Source of the DNA: Natrarchaeobaculum aegyptiacum
GTDB lineage: Archaea; Halobacteriota; Halobacteria; Halobacteriales; Natrialbaceae
Assembly (NCBI RefSeq): GCF_002156705.1
Contig: NZ_CP019893.1
Coordinates: forward strand, 2,108,001-2,172,000
Direction of reading: 5' to 3'
Length of the DNA stretch: 64,000 nt
Of this stretch, positions 27,834 through 36,626 are shown piece by piece. The position numbers and the translations under genes were made by a program. How positions within the stretch are numbered: the first letter of the stretch is position 1; every line of letters starts with the position of its first letter. The notes below the pieces were generated by a model. It was not told the origin of the DNA, did not search any database, and saw only the letters and a program-made list of their open reading frames with translations.

Positions 27834-28577
27834 TCAGCGTTCGGCCGCGAGCGCGTCCGCGAGCGTCTCGAGGTGGTCGACGCCGACGACGGCGACGACC
27901 TGGTCGTCGCCATCGGCTCTGATCTCCTCGAGTCGGTCGATCATGCAGCGTTCGCGTGTCTCGTCGCGGTAGGAAAGGGCACTTCCGTCGGTGTCGACGC
28001 TGGCCAGCAGCGTCTGCACCCGGGCGACGTGCTCGCGTTCGTGGGCGGCCTGAACGGTCGGAGGATCGTCGTGGCTGCACTCGTACTCGATCGGATCGTC
28101 GCAGGCGACCGTCATCGACGTCGCGTGGGTGACCGTCGCGGCGACGCGGCAGGTCAACGCCTCCCGGGTCGCCCCGGAGAGACTCGAGACGACGCGTCGG
28201 GCGGTGGTCGCGGAGACGCGGTCGGCGATCAGTCGGGTGGCGAGGCGGCGGACGAACGACCAGTTCGGAGCGTCGATGCCGACGACGTCGGCCTCCGGGG
28301 TGGCCCGAATGGCGGCGCTCATCTCGCCGCCGAACCGCGGCGGCCCCTCACCTGCGCCGTCGCGGGCGTAGGCTCGATACAGCGGGACGGCAGCGGGCGG
28401 CAACTCGAGTGCGAGGGTCGCAGGCTGGAGGTGGCGGAGGACGCGGTCGACGCGCGCGACGCTCGCGGGGTGGTCGTGGACGACGCCGAGGAGGGTCAGA
28501 TCGGTGGGCCCGGTCACCTGACGGACGAACTGGTCGGTGACCCGGGGGTCGTCGAACGATGCGGGGAAGTCGGGCAT
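27834..28577 (-). CDS. TraB/PrgY-like protein
   Basis: 247 aa. The N-terminal GVVHDHPASVARVDRVL, followed by TLALELPPAAVPLYRAY, has the paired His-Glu pattern of the TraB/PrgY/TIKI fold, and a late motif VVAVVGVDHLETLADAL closes it. The members known in bacteria and animals are proteases or pheromone-shutdown proteins; here no membrane helix is seen, so it is likely cytosolic. Convergent with the zinc-ribbon gene. Function is inference from fold. Confidence 0.72.
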   Translation of the reverse strand: MPDFPASFDDPRVTDQFVRQVTGPTDLTLLGVVHDHPASVARVDRVLRHLQPATLALELPPAAVPLYRAYARDGAGEGPPRFGGEMSAAIRATPEADVVGIDAPNWSFVRRLATRLIADRVSATTARRVVSSLSGATREALTCRVAATVTHATSMTVACDDPIEYECSHDDPPTVQAAHEREHVARVQTLLASVDTDGSALSYRDETRERCMIDRLEEIRADGDDQVVAVVGVDHLETLADALAAER

Positions 28578-28766
28578 TGATCGGCTGGTAGTACGTGACT
28601 ACCGGCATAACCCTTCCGTTGTCGACGGTCGCCGTCCCCGCAATTCCGGGAAACGGAGCGGTGGCGTCCCCACAGCGTGGGCGACGATCGTTTCACGGCT
28701 GGTAGGCCCGGCGTACCGTGACCGTATCGCGAAACGATCACCAACCTCTGACAACGATTTCATCGA

Positions 28767-28794
28767 TTTATATGCGGACCGTTCCACTGCTGGG
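28767..28794 (+). promoter_or_regulatory. TATA box plus conserved downstream element, PRC-barrel gene
   Basis: TTTATAT (28767-28773) is followed by CCGTTCCACTGCTGGG (28779-28794). The same 16-mer with one change recurs at 31123-31138, at nearly the same distance from a TATA-like block ahead of the MinD-like gene. This suggests a shared promoter or start-site element. Confidence 0.45.
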
Positions 28795-28855
28795 CTACAC
28801 AGGTGCCACGGCGAACACTCGATCGGGGGGACGACCGACGTGGAGGTGACCAGCC

Positions 28856-29101
28856 ATGACGAAGGAGAGTCTCACGAAAGCAGACGAGGGGAAACGCGTC
28901 CTGAACGCAGACGGTACCGACGTCGGCCGCCTGGTGGCGGTCGAAGATGGCCGCGGATACGTCGACGCCGACCCCAGCCTCTTCGAGACGATCAAGGCAA
29001 AACTCGGCTGGCGTGACGTCACCGAGGACGCCCACCCGCTCGACGAGGGGAGTATCGAACGAATCACCGACGATGCGATCTACCTTCGCGGAACGCTCTG
29101 A
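28856..29101 (+). CDS. PRC-barrel-like small protein
   Basis: 81 aa from ATG 28856. It has a Shine-Dalgarno-like GGAGGTGA (28842-28849) at normal spacing, which is unusual among the mostly leaderless genes here and supports the start. The sequence (GKRVLNADGTDVGRLVAVED, followed by GYVDADPSLFETIKAKLGW and IERITDDAIYLRG) fits a PRC-barrel/DUF2171-type beta fold. Such proteins often bind RNA or membranes, and the role here is unknown. A palindromic repeat begins at its last stop base. Confidence 0.75.
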   Translation: MTKESLTKADEGKRVLNADGTDVGRLVAVEDGRGYVDADPSLFETIKAKLGWRDVTEDAHPLDEGSIERITDDAIYLRGTL

Positions 29102-29181
29102 TACGGTTTACTGTAAATCATTGCCGACGCAACCGCCCACGGGTCGCGGTTGCGTCGGTAAACCGTTACAGTAATCCGTAT
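29101..29181. repeat. 81-bp double palindrome, MITE-like
   Basis: Outer arms of 16 bases (29101-29116, ATACGGTTTACTGTAA, with 29166-29181) match at 15 of 16. Inside is a perfect 13-bp stem: CCGACGCAACCGC (29124-29136) with its complement at 29146-29158. It lies exactly between the PRC-barrel stop and the convergent Usp gene. It looks like a short transposable-element remnant (a MITE) or a bidirectional terminator. No transposase is nearby. Confidence 0.65.
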
Positions 29182-29191
29182 GAGTCGGTCG

Positions 29192-29620
29192 TTACTGCTC
29201 GATCGACGTCACCACGGGACAGTCGGCGTTCAACAGGACCGACTGGGTAACGCTCCCGAACACTGCCTTTCCCGTCGGCGACCGCCGCCGTCCGGCGACG
29301 ACGACGTACCGTGCGTCGTGTTCGTCGGCGTACTCGAGGATCGCGTCGGCGGGATCTCCTACCAGCCCCACGGCTTCGGTGGGGACGGTGAGATCGGCTG
29401 CAGCCTCGGCTGCGACCGCTCTTGCGGCCGCTTTCACCTCGTCCATACTGATCGAGCCACCGACCTCCTCGGCCGCCGTCCGTCCCATGTCGACGAACTC
29501 CGACCGGGTCAACACGTGGACGACGTGAACCGGGTCGTCGAACGCTTCTGCGAGCCGTTCGGCTTCCTCGACTGCGTCTGCCGCTCGCGCTGACCGATCG
29601 ACTGCTGCAACGATAGCCAT
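29192..29620 (-). CDS. Universal stress protein, single domain
   Basis: 142 aa, the standard UspA length. The ATP-binding signature is present at the C-terminus: VVVAGRRRSPTGKAVFGSVT, with GxxGxxxxxxGK-type spacing followed by GSVTQ. The N-terminus MAIVAAVDRSARAADAVEEA is normal. It probably binds ATP and forms a dimer. Unlike the two Usp proteins at 11.6-13.3 kb it has one canonical domain with an intact nucleotide loop. Confidence 0.9.
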   Translation of the reverse strand: MAIVAAVDRSARAADAVEEAERLAEAFDDPVHVVHVLTRSEFVDMGRTAAEEVGGSISMDEVKAAARAVAAEAAADLTVPTEAVGLVGDPADAILEYADEHDARYVVVAGRRRSPTGKAVFGSVTQSVLLNADCPVVTSIEQ

Positions 29621-29693
29621 AGGAACGGATGGTGCCGCTCGCTTGTTACTGTTTGCGTGGCCACCCGTTCTCGGAAAATCTCCGCCTGTCGTC

Positions 29694-30953
29694 TCAGACG
29701 CCGGTGTCGTACCGCAGGATGCCGGCGAACCCGCCGAAGGCGTTGTAGAGCTGTTCGCCCTTCTCGAAGTCCGTGGAGATGAACTTGGGCTCTGTGCCCC
29801 GCTGTTCGGCGATATCGATCAGGTGCTCGATGGCGTCCTCGCGATCCTCGTCGCTCGCTTCGACGTCAGCTCCGCAGTCGGTGCAGGTGTGGTCGGGGGT
29901 CGCCTTCCGTCGGTCGACGACCTCACGGTCGGTGTTCCCACACTCGCCACACTCGTAGGAGATGACGTCCTTGCGCAGGTCCTCGCTGATGAGCAGGCGG
30001 TCGACCGATCCCATCACGAGGTTCTCGCGAGTCTGCTCGAAGCCGTAGGTGGCAAGGTTGCCCGCGTTGAGTTCCTTGAAGAACTCCTCCATCTCCTGTT
30101 TGTCCTTCATCACCTCGGCGTCGGCCAGCGCGTCTTCGGCGTTGTCGACGAGTTCGCGGAGACCGGACTCGTCGGTGTAGGAGACGTCGAACTTGCCGAT
30201 GACCGAGTCCTGGAGTTCGTGGTGGAGGTAGTCGCCGTCAAGGAACTCCTCTTTGGTGGGCGAGGGACCGCCGACGAGCACGCCGTCGATGTCGTGGCGC
30301 TTGGGGACGAACAGGTCGTTCGCCATCCCGGCAACTTCCTGATAGAAGTTGTCGATTGCTTCGAGTCGGAGCCGAGCGAATCGCTGGGCGGACTGGCCAC
30401 CCTTTCGCTGTTTGCCAGGGACGAGCGAGGAGGCGGACTTGACGGCCTCGATGCGCTTGCCTTTCAGCCAGCCGACGTTGGCCTCGCGCCGATCGAGCAC
30501 GATCAGCCCGTAGAGGCCACTGTCGGTCAGCATCTCCTCGAGGGGTTCGGTCAGAAAGTCAGAGTCACAGTGGTAGCGGAACGACTCGACGGGCTGTGGT
30601 GGGCTCTCCAGCACTTTGGTGACCATCTCGGTCTGGCCGCCGCCGGAGTCGACCGCACCGGAGAACAGCACCATGCCGTTTTCCGGCGGGTAGGTGTCGT
30701 AGTAGCGCAGGCGGTCTTTGATGCTGGTCAGGGCATCCTGGACGTTCGTCCGGGTCTGCTTCGATTTGATGTTGGCCGCTTCGCTGTGTTCCTGGGTGAC
30801 GTGGGCAGCGACGTCGCTGATCTGGCGGTCCTCGGGAACGTAGATGGTCACGAGTTGGGTGCCAGAGCCCTCGTAGTTCTTCAGATCCTCGATGACCTTC
30901 CGAAATTCGTATTTCTTCCGGTCGGAGTGGTCCTGCTCGGCCTCCTGGCTCAT
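29694..30953 (-). CDS. prf1: Peptide chain release factor aRF1
   Basis: 419 aa. Recognises all three stop codons and triggers peptide release. NIKS at residues 61-64 (stop-codon decoding) and GGQ at 185-187 (peptidyl-tRNA hydrolysis) are intact. The C-terminal domain with two CxxC zinc pairs (CGECGN, CTDCGAD) fits archaeal eRF1-type factors. Full length, no oddity. It is divergent from the MinD-like gene with about 195 bases between the starts. Confidence 0.96.
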   Translation of the reverse strand: MSQEAEQDHSDRKKYEFRKVIEDLKNYEGSGTQLVTIYVPEDRQISDVAAHVTQEHSEAANIKSKQTRTNVQDALTSIKDRLRYYDTYPPENGMVLFSGAVDSGGGQTEMVTKVLESPPQPVESFRYHCDSDFLTEPLEEMLTDSGLYGLIVLDRREANVGWLKGKRIEAVKSASSLVPGKQRKGGQSAQRFARLRLEAIDNFYQEVAGMANDLFVPKRHDIDGVLVGGPSPTKEEFLDGDYLHHELQDSVIGKFDVSYTDESGLRELVDNAEDALADAEVMKDKQEMEEFFKELNAGNLATYGFEQTRENLVMGSVDRLLISEDLRKDVISYECGECGNTDREVVDRRKATPDHTCTDCGADVEASDEDREDAIEHLIDIAEQRGTEPKFISTDFEKGEQLYNAFGGFAGILRYDTGV

Positions 30954-31109
30954 TGCCAGTACAAAACGGTGCGCGGGGTAAGTATCCTACGACAGTCCGT
31001 GAGCGTTCCCGCGCAATCGCCGATGTGTGACGAATCGAACGCACACACATGAACGTAACGGCCGTCAGCCCGCTTCTTACAGCCCGCGCGTCGGTCACTC
31101 GAGGTGACG

Positions 31110-31138
31110 TTTTAAGGTGTAGCCGTTCCACTGTTGGG
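31110..31138 (+). promoter_or_regulatory. TATA-like block and conserved downstream element, MinD-like gene
   Basis: TTTTAA at 31110-31115 followed by CCGTTCCACTGTTGGG at 31123-31138, differing in one base from the element at 28779-28794. The gene starts at 31149. Confidence 0.45.
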
Positions 31139-31148
31139 GTATCCGAGC

Positions 31149-31997
31149 ATGTCCCACGAGACGGTCTACGCTATCGCGAGCGGGAAAGGCGGCGTCGGCA
31201 AGACGACGACGACGGTCAACCTCGGGACGGCGCTCGCCCAGGCTGGCGAGCGCGTCGCGATCGTCGACACCGACCTCGGCATGGCGAACCTCGCGGGGTT
31301 CGTCAGCCTCACGCCCGACGCGACGACGCTGCACGACGTACTGGCAGGTGACGCATCGATCGAAGACGCAACCTACCGACTGGCGGACAACATCGTCGCC
31401 GTTCCCAGCGGGACGGACTTAGACGAGTACGCAGAGACCTCGCCCGAGGGCCTCCGGGAAGCCGTTTCCGACCTTCGAACGGAATACGACTACGTCTTCC
31501 TCGACGTCGGCGCGGGTATCAGCCACGAGACGGTCCTCCCGCTCGGGCTGGCAGACGAGGTGATCGTCGTCTCGACGCCCGAACCCGCCTCCGTTCAGGA
31601 CTCCGAGAAGACGATCGAACTGACCGAACACGCCGGCGGAACGGTCGCCGGCCTCGTCGTCACCCGCATCCACCCCGACACGGACGTCACCTACGACGAA
31701 ATCGCAGACCGCCTCGGGCTCTCGCTGCTCGGCGCCGTCCCCGAAGACGGCGCTGCGCGCGAGAGTGTCTACGCCGGCACGCCGCTGGTGGTCTACCAGC
31801 CCGAAAGCGCTGCAGCAGTCGCCTACCGACGCATCGCCGCCGACATCGCCGGTATCGACACGTCGACCTCGAGCTCGAATTCGAGTTCGAACGGTGCCGA
31901 CGCGAACGGAGCCGGCGCGCAGTCGACGGGCGAACGTGAGCAGGCAGCGCCGGACGAGGTCTCGAGCGCCATCACCGAGGCAGAATCCGACCACTGA
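31149..31997 (+). CDS. MinD/ParA-like ATPase
   Basis: 282 aa from ATG 31149. Deviant Walker A motif GKGGVGKTTTTVN (about 10-22), then VDTDLGMANLAGF (about 41-53), VFLDVGAGISHETVLPLGLA (about 119-138) and STPEPASVQDSEKTIEL. This is the MinD/ParA fold, which binds ATP as a dimer and often binds membranes or guides placement of structures. Haloarchaea have several MinD homologues; which one this is cannot be said. The last about 45 residues are Ser/Asn/Asp-rich with no obvious amphipathic membrane-targeting helix. No partner gene is adjacent. Confidence 0.85.
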   Translation: MSHETVYAIASGKGGVGKTTTTVNLGTALAQAGERVAIVDTDLGMANLAGFVSLTPDATTLHDVLAGDASIEDATYRLADNIVAVPSGTDLDEYAETSPEGLREAVSDLRTEYDYVFLDVGAGISHETVLPLGLADEVIVVSTPEPASVQDSEKTIELTEHAGGTVAGLVVTRIHPDTDVTYDEIADRLGLSLLGAVPEDGAARESVYAGTPLVVYQPESAAAVAYRRIAADIAGIDTSTSSSNSSSNGADANGAGAQSTGEREQAAPDEVSSAITEAESDH

Positions 31998-32421
31998 CCG
32001 GTCGACCGGCGACCGATCGTCTCGTGGCGTCTCACTTCGCCGCGCCGTTTACGCCCGTTCACTGGAGTTGCCGGGGTCTGGCTGGCTGGTCAATCGCGCC
32101 GACTGTTGTCCGTCCGGGACGGTGCTGGAGGCGACCGCTTACCGTCCCGGTAGGCCCCACCTGATTCGGCACGTTCGACGCTCGAGACGCCGAATCGATT
32201 CGAATGCTGTGACTACCACTCGAGCCGAACGGTCAGCGTCTCACGATAGTCGTTGTCGGAGACACACGGCTCGGCCATTTCTACGAAACTGGTAAATTAC
32301 CGGCTTTCGGGCCCTCTATCTCCACGTTATCGCCCATATGAACGTCACCCTCGTCTGACCGGTCGGGATCGCAGAGAGTACGAGCTAATTACTAATCCGG
32401 GTTCGACTGGAGCGCTCGACC
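31998..32421. other. 424-base region without a recognisable gene
   Basis: Frames are open over parts of it, but none has haloarchaeal coding character or a plausible start. A small palindrome GGTAAATTACC is at 32291-32301. The AT-rich block TAATTACTAA (32386-32395) lies about 31 bases before the next ATG (32422) and is the probable promoter of that gene. The rest shows nothing I can identify. Confidence 0.5.
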
Positions 32422-32943
32422 ATGGAGCGACGAAAAATCCTCCTCGGCAGTGGAGCGGCGTTCGCGACCGTGCTTGCGGGCTGCTCTAGTACCGAAACCG
32501 ACGAAGACGTACCAGACGATTCGGGCACCGACGACACGTCCGGGTTCGACGACGACGGTGGAAGCGACGACAGCGACACCGGCGGCGACGACGACGGCGA
32601 GGATCTCCCCGGCGTCGAGGGCGTCACCGACCTCGAGTCCGACCACCTCTCGGTCGTCGACGTCCAGGCCAACCCGGACACCCTCGGGGTGTACGTCGAG
32701 ACCGACACGACCGACACGCAGAAACTCCACGACGAACTCGCCTACGTGGCCGACGACCTCTCGAAGGCGATCGTCGACCGAGACCGGTTCAAGTCCGAGA
32801 TCGAATCCATCGAACTGGTCGTCGAACACAGCGGTGCGCGCGTGTTCGAAGTGTACATCGACGTCCAGTGGCTGCTCGACTACCTCGACGAGTACATCAC
32901 GCGCGAGGAGCTGAAGCACAAGGTCGTCGACACGAAACACTGA
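32422..32943 (+). CDS. Tat-exported lipoprotein, unknown function
   Basis: 173 aa. The start MERRKILLGSGAAFATVLAGCS carries a twin-arginine signal and lipobox (LAGC) around residues 19-22. A low-complexity Asp/Ser/Gly linker (about 25-70) follows, and then a folded domain of about 100 residues (LSVVDVQANPDTLGVYVETD, followed by LHDELAYVADDLSKAI). It is probably attached to the outer face of the membrane. I do not recognise the domain. It is divergent from argS on the other side. Confidence 0.7.
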   Translation: MERRKILLGSGAAFATVLAGCSSTETDEDVPDDSGTDDTSGFDDDGGSDDSDTGGDDDGEDLPGVEGVTDLESDHLSVVDVQANPDTLGVYVETDTTDTQKLHDELAYVADDLSKAIVDRDRFKSEIESIELVVEHSGARVFEVYIDVQWLLDYLDEYITREELKHKVVDTKH

Positions 32944-33077
32944 CACCGTCGGCCGTCTTTGCCGACGAGAGACGAAGTGGTTCCGTGGCGCAGCCGCTGC
33001 GTCGTCCACGCGCTTTTACGCGCCAGCGATTCCCTCGAGCGGGAGCGCCGACCCCGACAGTGAGCCTGGCGACCGTG

Positions 33078-34862
33078 TTACATCGAGCGCGGCGCTGCTA
33101 CGCCGAGGATGGCGAGCGCGTTCGCGACCGCGTGTTTCGAGGCGGCCACGAGGGCGAGTCGGGCTTCCCGGAGGTCGTCGTCGACGCCGTCTGCCAGCAC
33201 GGGACACTCGCGGTAGAAGCCGTTGAACCGGTCGGCGATCTCCCGGGTGTAGGTCGCGATCTGATGCGGCTCTAGGTCCTCGGCGGCCTCGTCGACGACC
33301 GCGGGGAACCGGGCGATCGTCTCGAGCAGGTCGCGTTCGGCGTCGGTCTCGAGCAGGTCGGCGTCGACGGCCGTCTCGAGGCCCTGGGCTGCGAGGTCGT
33401 CGTCGGGGTCGAGCCCCGCTTCCTCGAGAATCCCACAGCAGCGGGCGTGGACGTACTGGACGTAGGGAGCCGACTGGGCTTCGAAGTCGAGGGCGCGGTC
33501 CCACTCGAAGGTGATCGCTTTGGTTGGCTGTTTCGAGACGACGTCGTAGCGGACGGCGCCGATGCCGACCTGATGCGCGATTCGTTCGACGTCCGCCGCA
33601 TCGAGGTCGTCGTCGCGGATACGGTCGTCCAGTCGATCCTCGACCTCCTGGCGGGCGCGGTCGATGGCCTCGTCGAGCAGGTCGTCCAGATCCACGCCGG
33701 TACCGCGGCGAGTCGACATCTTCCCCTCGGGCAGGTTGACGTAAGAGTACAGTACCTGCTCCAGGTCCTCGGTGTCGGTACCCAGCAACTCGAGGACGGT
33801 CTCGACCTGTCTGGCCTGCAGTTTGTGGTCCTCGCCGAGCACCGTGACGGCGCGGTCGTACTCTTCGAATTTCCACTCGTGGTGGGCGATATCGCGCGTC
33901 GCGTACAGCGAGGTACCATCCGAGCGCAGGAAGACGAGGTTCTTGTCGATCCCGTGATTCTCCAGCTCGAGCTGCCAGGCGTCCTCGTCGTAGACCGCCT
34001 CGTCGAGGGCCTGCAGTCGGTCGACGAGGTCGTCGGTGTCGCCGTTGCGCATGAACCGGGTCTCCTTGACGAACTCGTCGAACTCCGCGGGCAGGCGCTC
34101 GAGACACTCGCGCATCCCCGAGAGCACCTGGTCGACGACCTCGCTGACCCGCTCGTAGGCCTCCTCGTCGCCCGCCTCGAGGCCCTGCATGATCGACTCG
34201 ATCTCGGCTTCGGCTTCCTCGACCTCGGCCTCGGAGGCGTTCTCGAGGTAGGCGTTCCCCTTGCGGTAGTAGCGCACGAGGTCGTACTCGATGCGGTCGC
34301 GTTCTGGCTCGCTCTCGAGGTCTGCCTCGTCGAAGGTCTCGTAGGCCCACGTGAAGACGGCCATCTGTCGGCCGGCGTCGTTGACGTAGTAGTGGCGATC
34401 CACGTCGTAGCCGGCGTACGCGAGCAGATTGGCGACGGCGTCGCCGATGATCGGGTTCCGCGCACGGCCGACGTGGACCGGCCCCGTCGGGTTGGCGCTC
34501 GTGTGCTCGACGACGACGGAGGTCTCCCGATCCGTGAGGTGACCGTACGCCTCGTCGGTCGCCGCGACGAGCGTCTCGTCGAAGTAGGCGTCACTCGGCA
34601 GGAAGTTGAGGTACGGACCCTGCGTCTGGATCTCGGCGACGTAGGTCAGGTCGTCGACGTCGATCTCGCCTGCGATCTCGCCGGCGACCTGCGGCGGCGC
34701 CGCGCCGGCCTCACTCGCCAGTCGGAAGGCCACGCTCGAGGCGAGGACGCTCTCGACGTCCTCCGGCGGTTCTTCGATCCCGAGGTCGTCCGTCGGGTAC
34801 CCGAGGGTCGAGAGCGCCCCCTCGAGGGCGGTTTCGACCTCCGTGCGTAGAGACAGGAACAT
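33078..34862 (-). CDS. argS: Arginyl-tRNA synthetase
   Basis: 594 aa. Attaches arginine to tRNA-Arg. Class I motifs: [17 protein letters not shown] (HIGH element, here HVGR, about 121-137) and the KMSKS element as [11 protein letters not shown]. The N-terminal Arg-specific additional domain (about 1-110) and the anticodon-binding DALR-type C-terminal domain ([20 protein letters not shown] onwards) are present, ending near the C-terminus with GVAAPRSM. Normal length, no damage. Confidence 0.96.
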   Translation of the reverse strand: MFLSLRTEVETALEGALSTLGYPTDDLGIEEPPEDVESVLASSVAFRLASEAGAAPPQVAGEIAGEIDVDDLTYVAEIQTQGPYLNFLPSDAYFDETLVAATDEAYGHLTDRETSVVVEHTSANPTGPVHVGRARNPIIGDAVANLLAYAGYDVDRHYYVNDAGRQMAVFTWAYETFDEADLESEPERDRIEYDLVRYYRKGNAYLENASEAEVEEAEAEIESIMQGLEAGDEEAYERVSEVVDQVLSGMRECLERLPAEFDEFVKETRFMRNGDTDDLVDRLQALDEAVYDEDAWQLELENHGIDKNLVFLRSDGTSLYATRDIAHHEWKFEEYDRAVTVLGEDHKLQARQVETVLELLGTDTEDLEQVLYSYVNLPEGKMSTRRGTGVDLDDLLDEAIDRARQEVEDRLDDRIRDDDLDAADVERIAHQVGIGAVRYDVVSKQPTKAITFEWDRALDFEAQSAPYVQYVHARCCGILEEAGLDPDDDLAAQGLETAVDADLLETDAERDLLETIARFPAVVDEAAEDLEPHQIATYTREIADRFNGFYRECPVLADGVDDDLREARLALVAASKHAVANALAILGVAAPRSM

Positions 34863-34974
34863 ACCCGCCCGTATTCAGGGGGCGACTAAAGGAATGTCGG
34901 GTTCTGCTTTTGCCTGTATGGCGACCCACCCGATAGTCGACTTCAGCTCACCAGCAGACGCGGCTCCAAAACGG

Positions 34975-35814
34975 CTACAGGAACGGTTCGAGCATCTCGT
35001 CGTCGTACGGCGCGGGTTTCCCGTCGGCGTCGAAGCAGCCGTACTCGGAGACTGCTTCGATGTTGGTCCGGCCGTCGGTCGAGAACTCCTGGGCGACTCG
35101 GATCGTGTCCTCGCTGACGGTCTCGACGTCGCACTCGACCTCGAGGGTGGTCCCGAACAGGACGGGCGATTTGAACTGCCACTGCCAGTCGCGAATGCGG
35201 TAGGGGTGTTTCTCGCCGCGCAGTTCGGGGAGGCTGGTGTCGTTTGCCTCGAGGTGGTGCTCGATGGCGATCGTCGCGAAGTTCGGGTAGTTCTCGAAGT
35301 AGGCGAGTTCCGCGCCCTCGATGTACGGACTCCGGACGTCGAACGACGAGGCGAAGGAGACGTCGCTCTCTTCGCCGGCGGGCTCGTCCTCGGGGCCGAC
35401 GACCGGGTCGCGGTCGACGCAATCGTCGATGAACGCCTCGCGGACGGCGTCGGGTAACTCGAGGGCGGTCCCCTCGTCGTCGATCGTCACGTGGACGATC
35501 CGGGTGGTCATCAGACTGTCGCCGGACTCGTCGGTTACTTCGTAACAGAGTTCGACGCTCGTGTCGCCCGCCGAAATCGGGACGGTCTCGACGGTGATCG
35601 CGTCCCCGGTTCGGGGGTAGCGGTCGACCGAGGTCTGGACCACGACGGGGGCGTAGGGGATGCCGTCGTCGGCCAGAATCTCCTCGAACGAGTAGCCGTA
35701 GGCCTCCGCAAATTCCTGCGTCGAGACGAGTTGCCAGTCGAAGAGCGTCCCCCCGTGGACGAGCCGTCCCGAGAGTTCGCCAAATCGCACCCGCTGGTCG
35801 CCAATGGTTTCCAT
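34975..35814 (-). CDS. Acyl-CoA thioesterase-like double hot-dog protein
   Basis: 279 aa from ATG 35814; an ATG at 35838 and longer in-frame options exist, but the folded part starts at METIGDQRVRFGELS. Two hot-dog units seem present: about 10-130 (LVHGGTLFDWQLVSTQEFAEAY to TRIVHVTIDDEG) and about 165-279 (AYFENYPNFATIAIEHHLEA). It probably hydrolyses an acyl-CoA or acyl thioester. An AT-rich block reading TTATAGTTTTT on the minus strand at about 35917-35935 would give a leader of roughly 80-100 bases. Substrate unknown. Confidence 0.75.
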   Translation of the reverse strand: METIGDQRVRFGELSGRLVHGGTLFDWQLVSTQEFAEAYGYSFEEILADDGIPYAPVVVQTSVDRYPRTGDAITVETVPISAGDTSVELCYEVTDESGDSLMTTRIVHVTIDDEGTALELPDAVREAFIDDCVDRDPVVGPEDEPAGEESDVSFASSFDVRSPYIEGAELAYFENYPNFATIAIEHHLEANDTSLPELRGEKHPYRIRDWQWQFKSPVLFGTTLEVECDVETVSEDTIRVAQEFSTDGRTNIEAVSEYGCFDADGKPAPYDDEMLEPFL

Positions 35815-36034
35815 GCCCCATTCCAGTGTCGACCACATTACAGTGGTTCCGAAACCGGCAACCGAGGTGCAAACCACTACCGGGCGACCGGATTGGGGTT
35901 GGTAAGTTGACACGCAACGGTAAAAACTATAACGTATCCGATAAACTCGAAACGGGATGTAAGTGGGGTCCTGGTCGGCGTCACTCGAGACTGGGGGCTG
36001 CCAGAATCGTCGATTCCCTGCCCGGCGGCCGAAC

Positions 36035-36601
36035 TCACTCGAACCGGGCTGCCGCTGCCCGGAATCGCTGCTCGTGGATCGGTCGGAACGCCTCGTCGGA
36101 CGCGTCGAACTCACCCGGCGAGAAGAAGCGGGCGTCCATCGCGTCAGAGCCGGCCGACGGAACGCCGGTGGTCGCCGACCGCTCGACGACGTAGTGGATC
36201 GTCACCACGTGTTTCCCCGTTCGCGGCGGAAGATTTGTCGCGTCGAGGATCTCGAGCGCGTCGGGGTCGACCGAGATGCCGGTTTCCTCCTCGAGTTCGC
36301 GGGCGGCGGCCGCGGCCGGCTCCTCGCCGACTTCCATGTGGCCACCGGGGATCGTCCACTCGCCGACGCCCGGCGGAACCCCGCGCTTGACACAGAGGAC
36401 GGCGGGCTCCGTGTGGCGATCGCCGTCGCGCCCTGTTTCGTCCCCGCCGCCGTCCACGACCGCGACGCCCGCACAGGGGACCGGGTTGTGCCAGACGACG
36501 CGGTCGCAGGCGGGACAGTTCGCGCGCTCGCGTCCGTCGAACGTGATCGTCTCGAGAGCGGAACCACAGCGGGGGCAAAACTCGGCCGGGCGGCTGACCA
36601 T
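36035..36601 (-). CDS. NUDIX hydrolase with zinc ribbon
   Basis: 188 aa. N-terminal zinc ribbon (CPRCGS, CPACDR) at residues 9-34, then a Nudix box GGHMEVGEEPAAAAARELEE followed by ETGI at about 85-108. This layout resembles NADH pyrophosphatase-like NUDIX proteins, but length and substrate are not enough to call NudC. Its start lies 26 bases downstream of the stop of the threonine-synthase-like gene, so it is likely the third gene of one operon. Confidence 0.88.
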   Translation of the reverse strand: MVSRPAEFCPRCGSALETITFDGRERANCPACDRVVWHNPVPCAGVAVVDGGGDETGRDGDRHTEPAVLCVKRGVPPGVGEWTIPGGHMEVGEEPAAAAARELEEETGISVDPDALEILDATNLPPRTGKHVVTIHYVVERSATTGVPSAGSDAMDARFFSPGEFDASDEAFRPIHEQRFRAAAARFE

Positions 36602-36626
36602 CTATCCGCCCGTCGGGACTCGAGGC

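Noticed and set aside
32253-32489. Open frame of 78 codons in the region before the lipoprotein gene
   Set aside because: It runs into the lipoprotein gene in another frame and has no acidic haloarchaeal composition or start signal.
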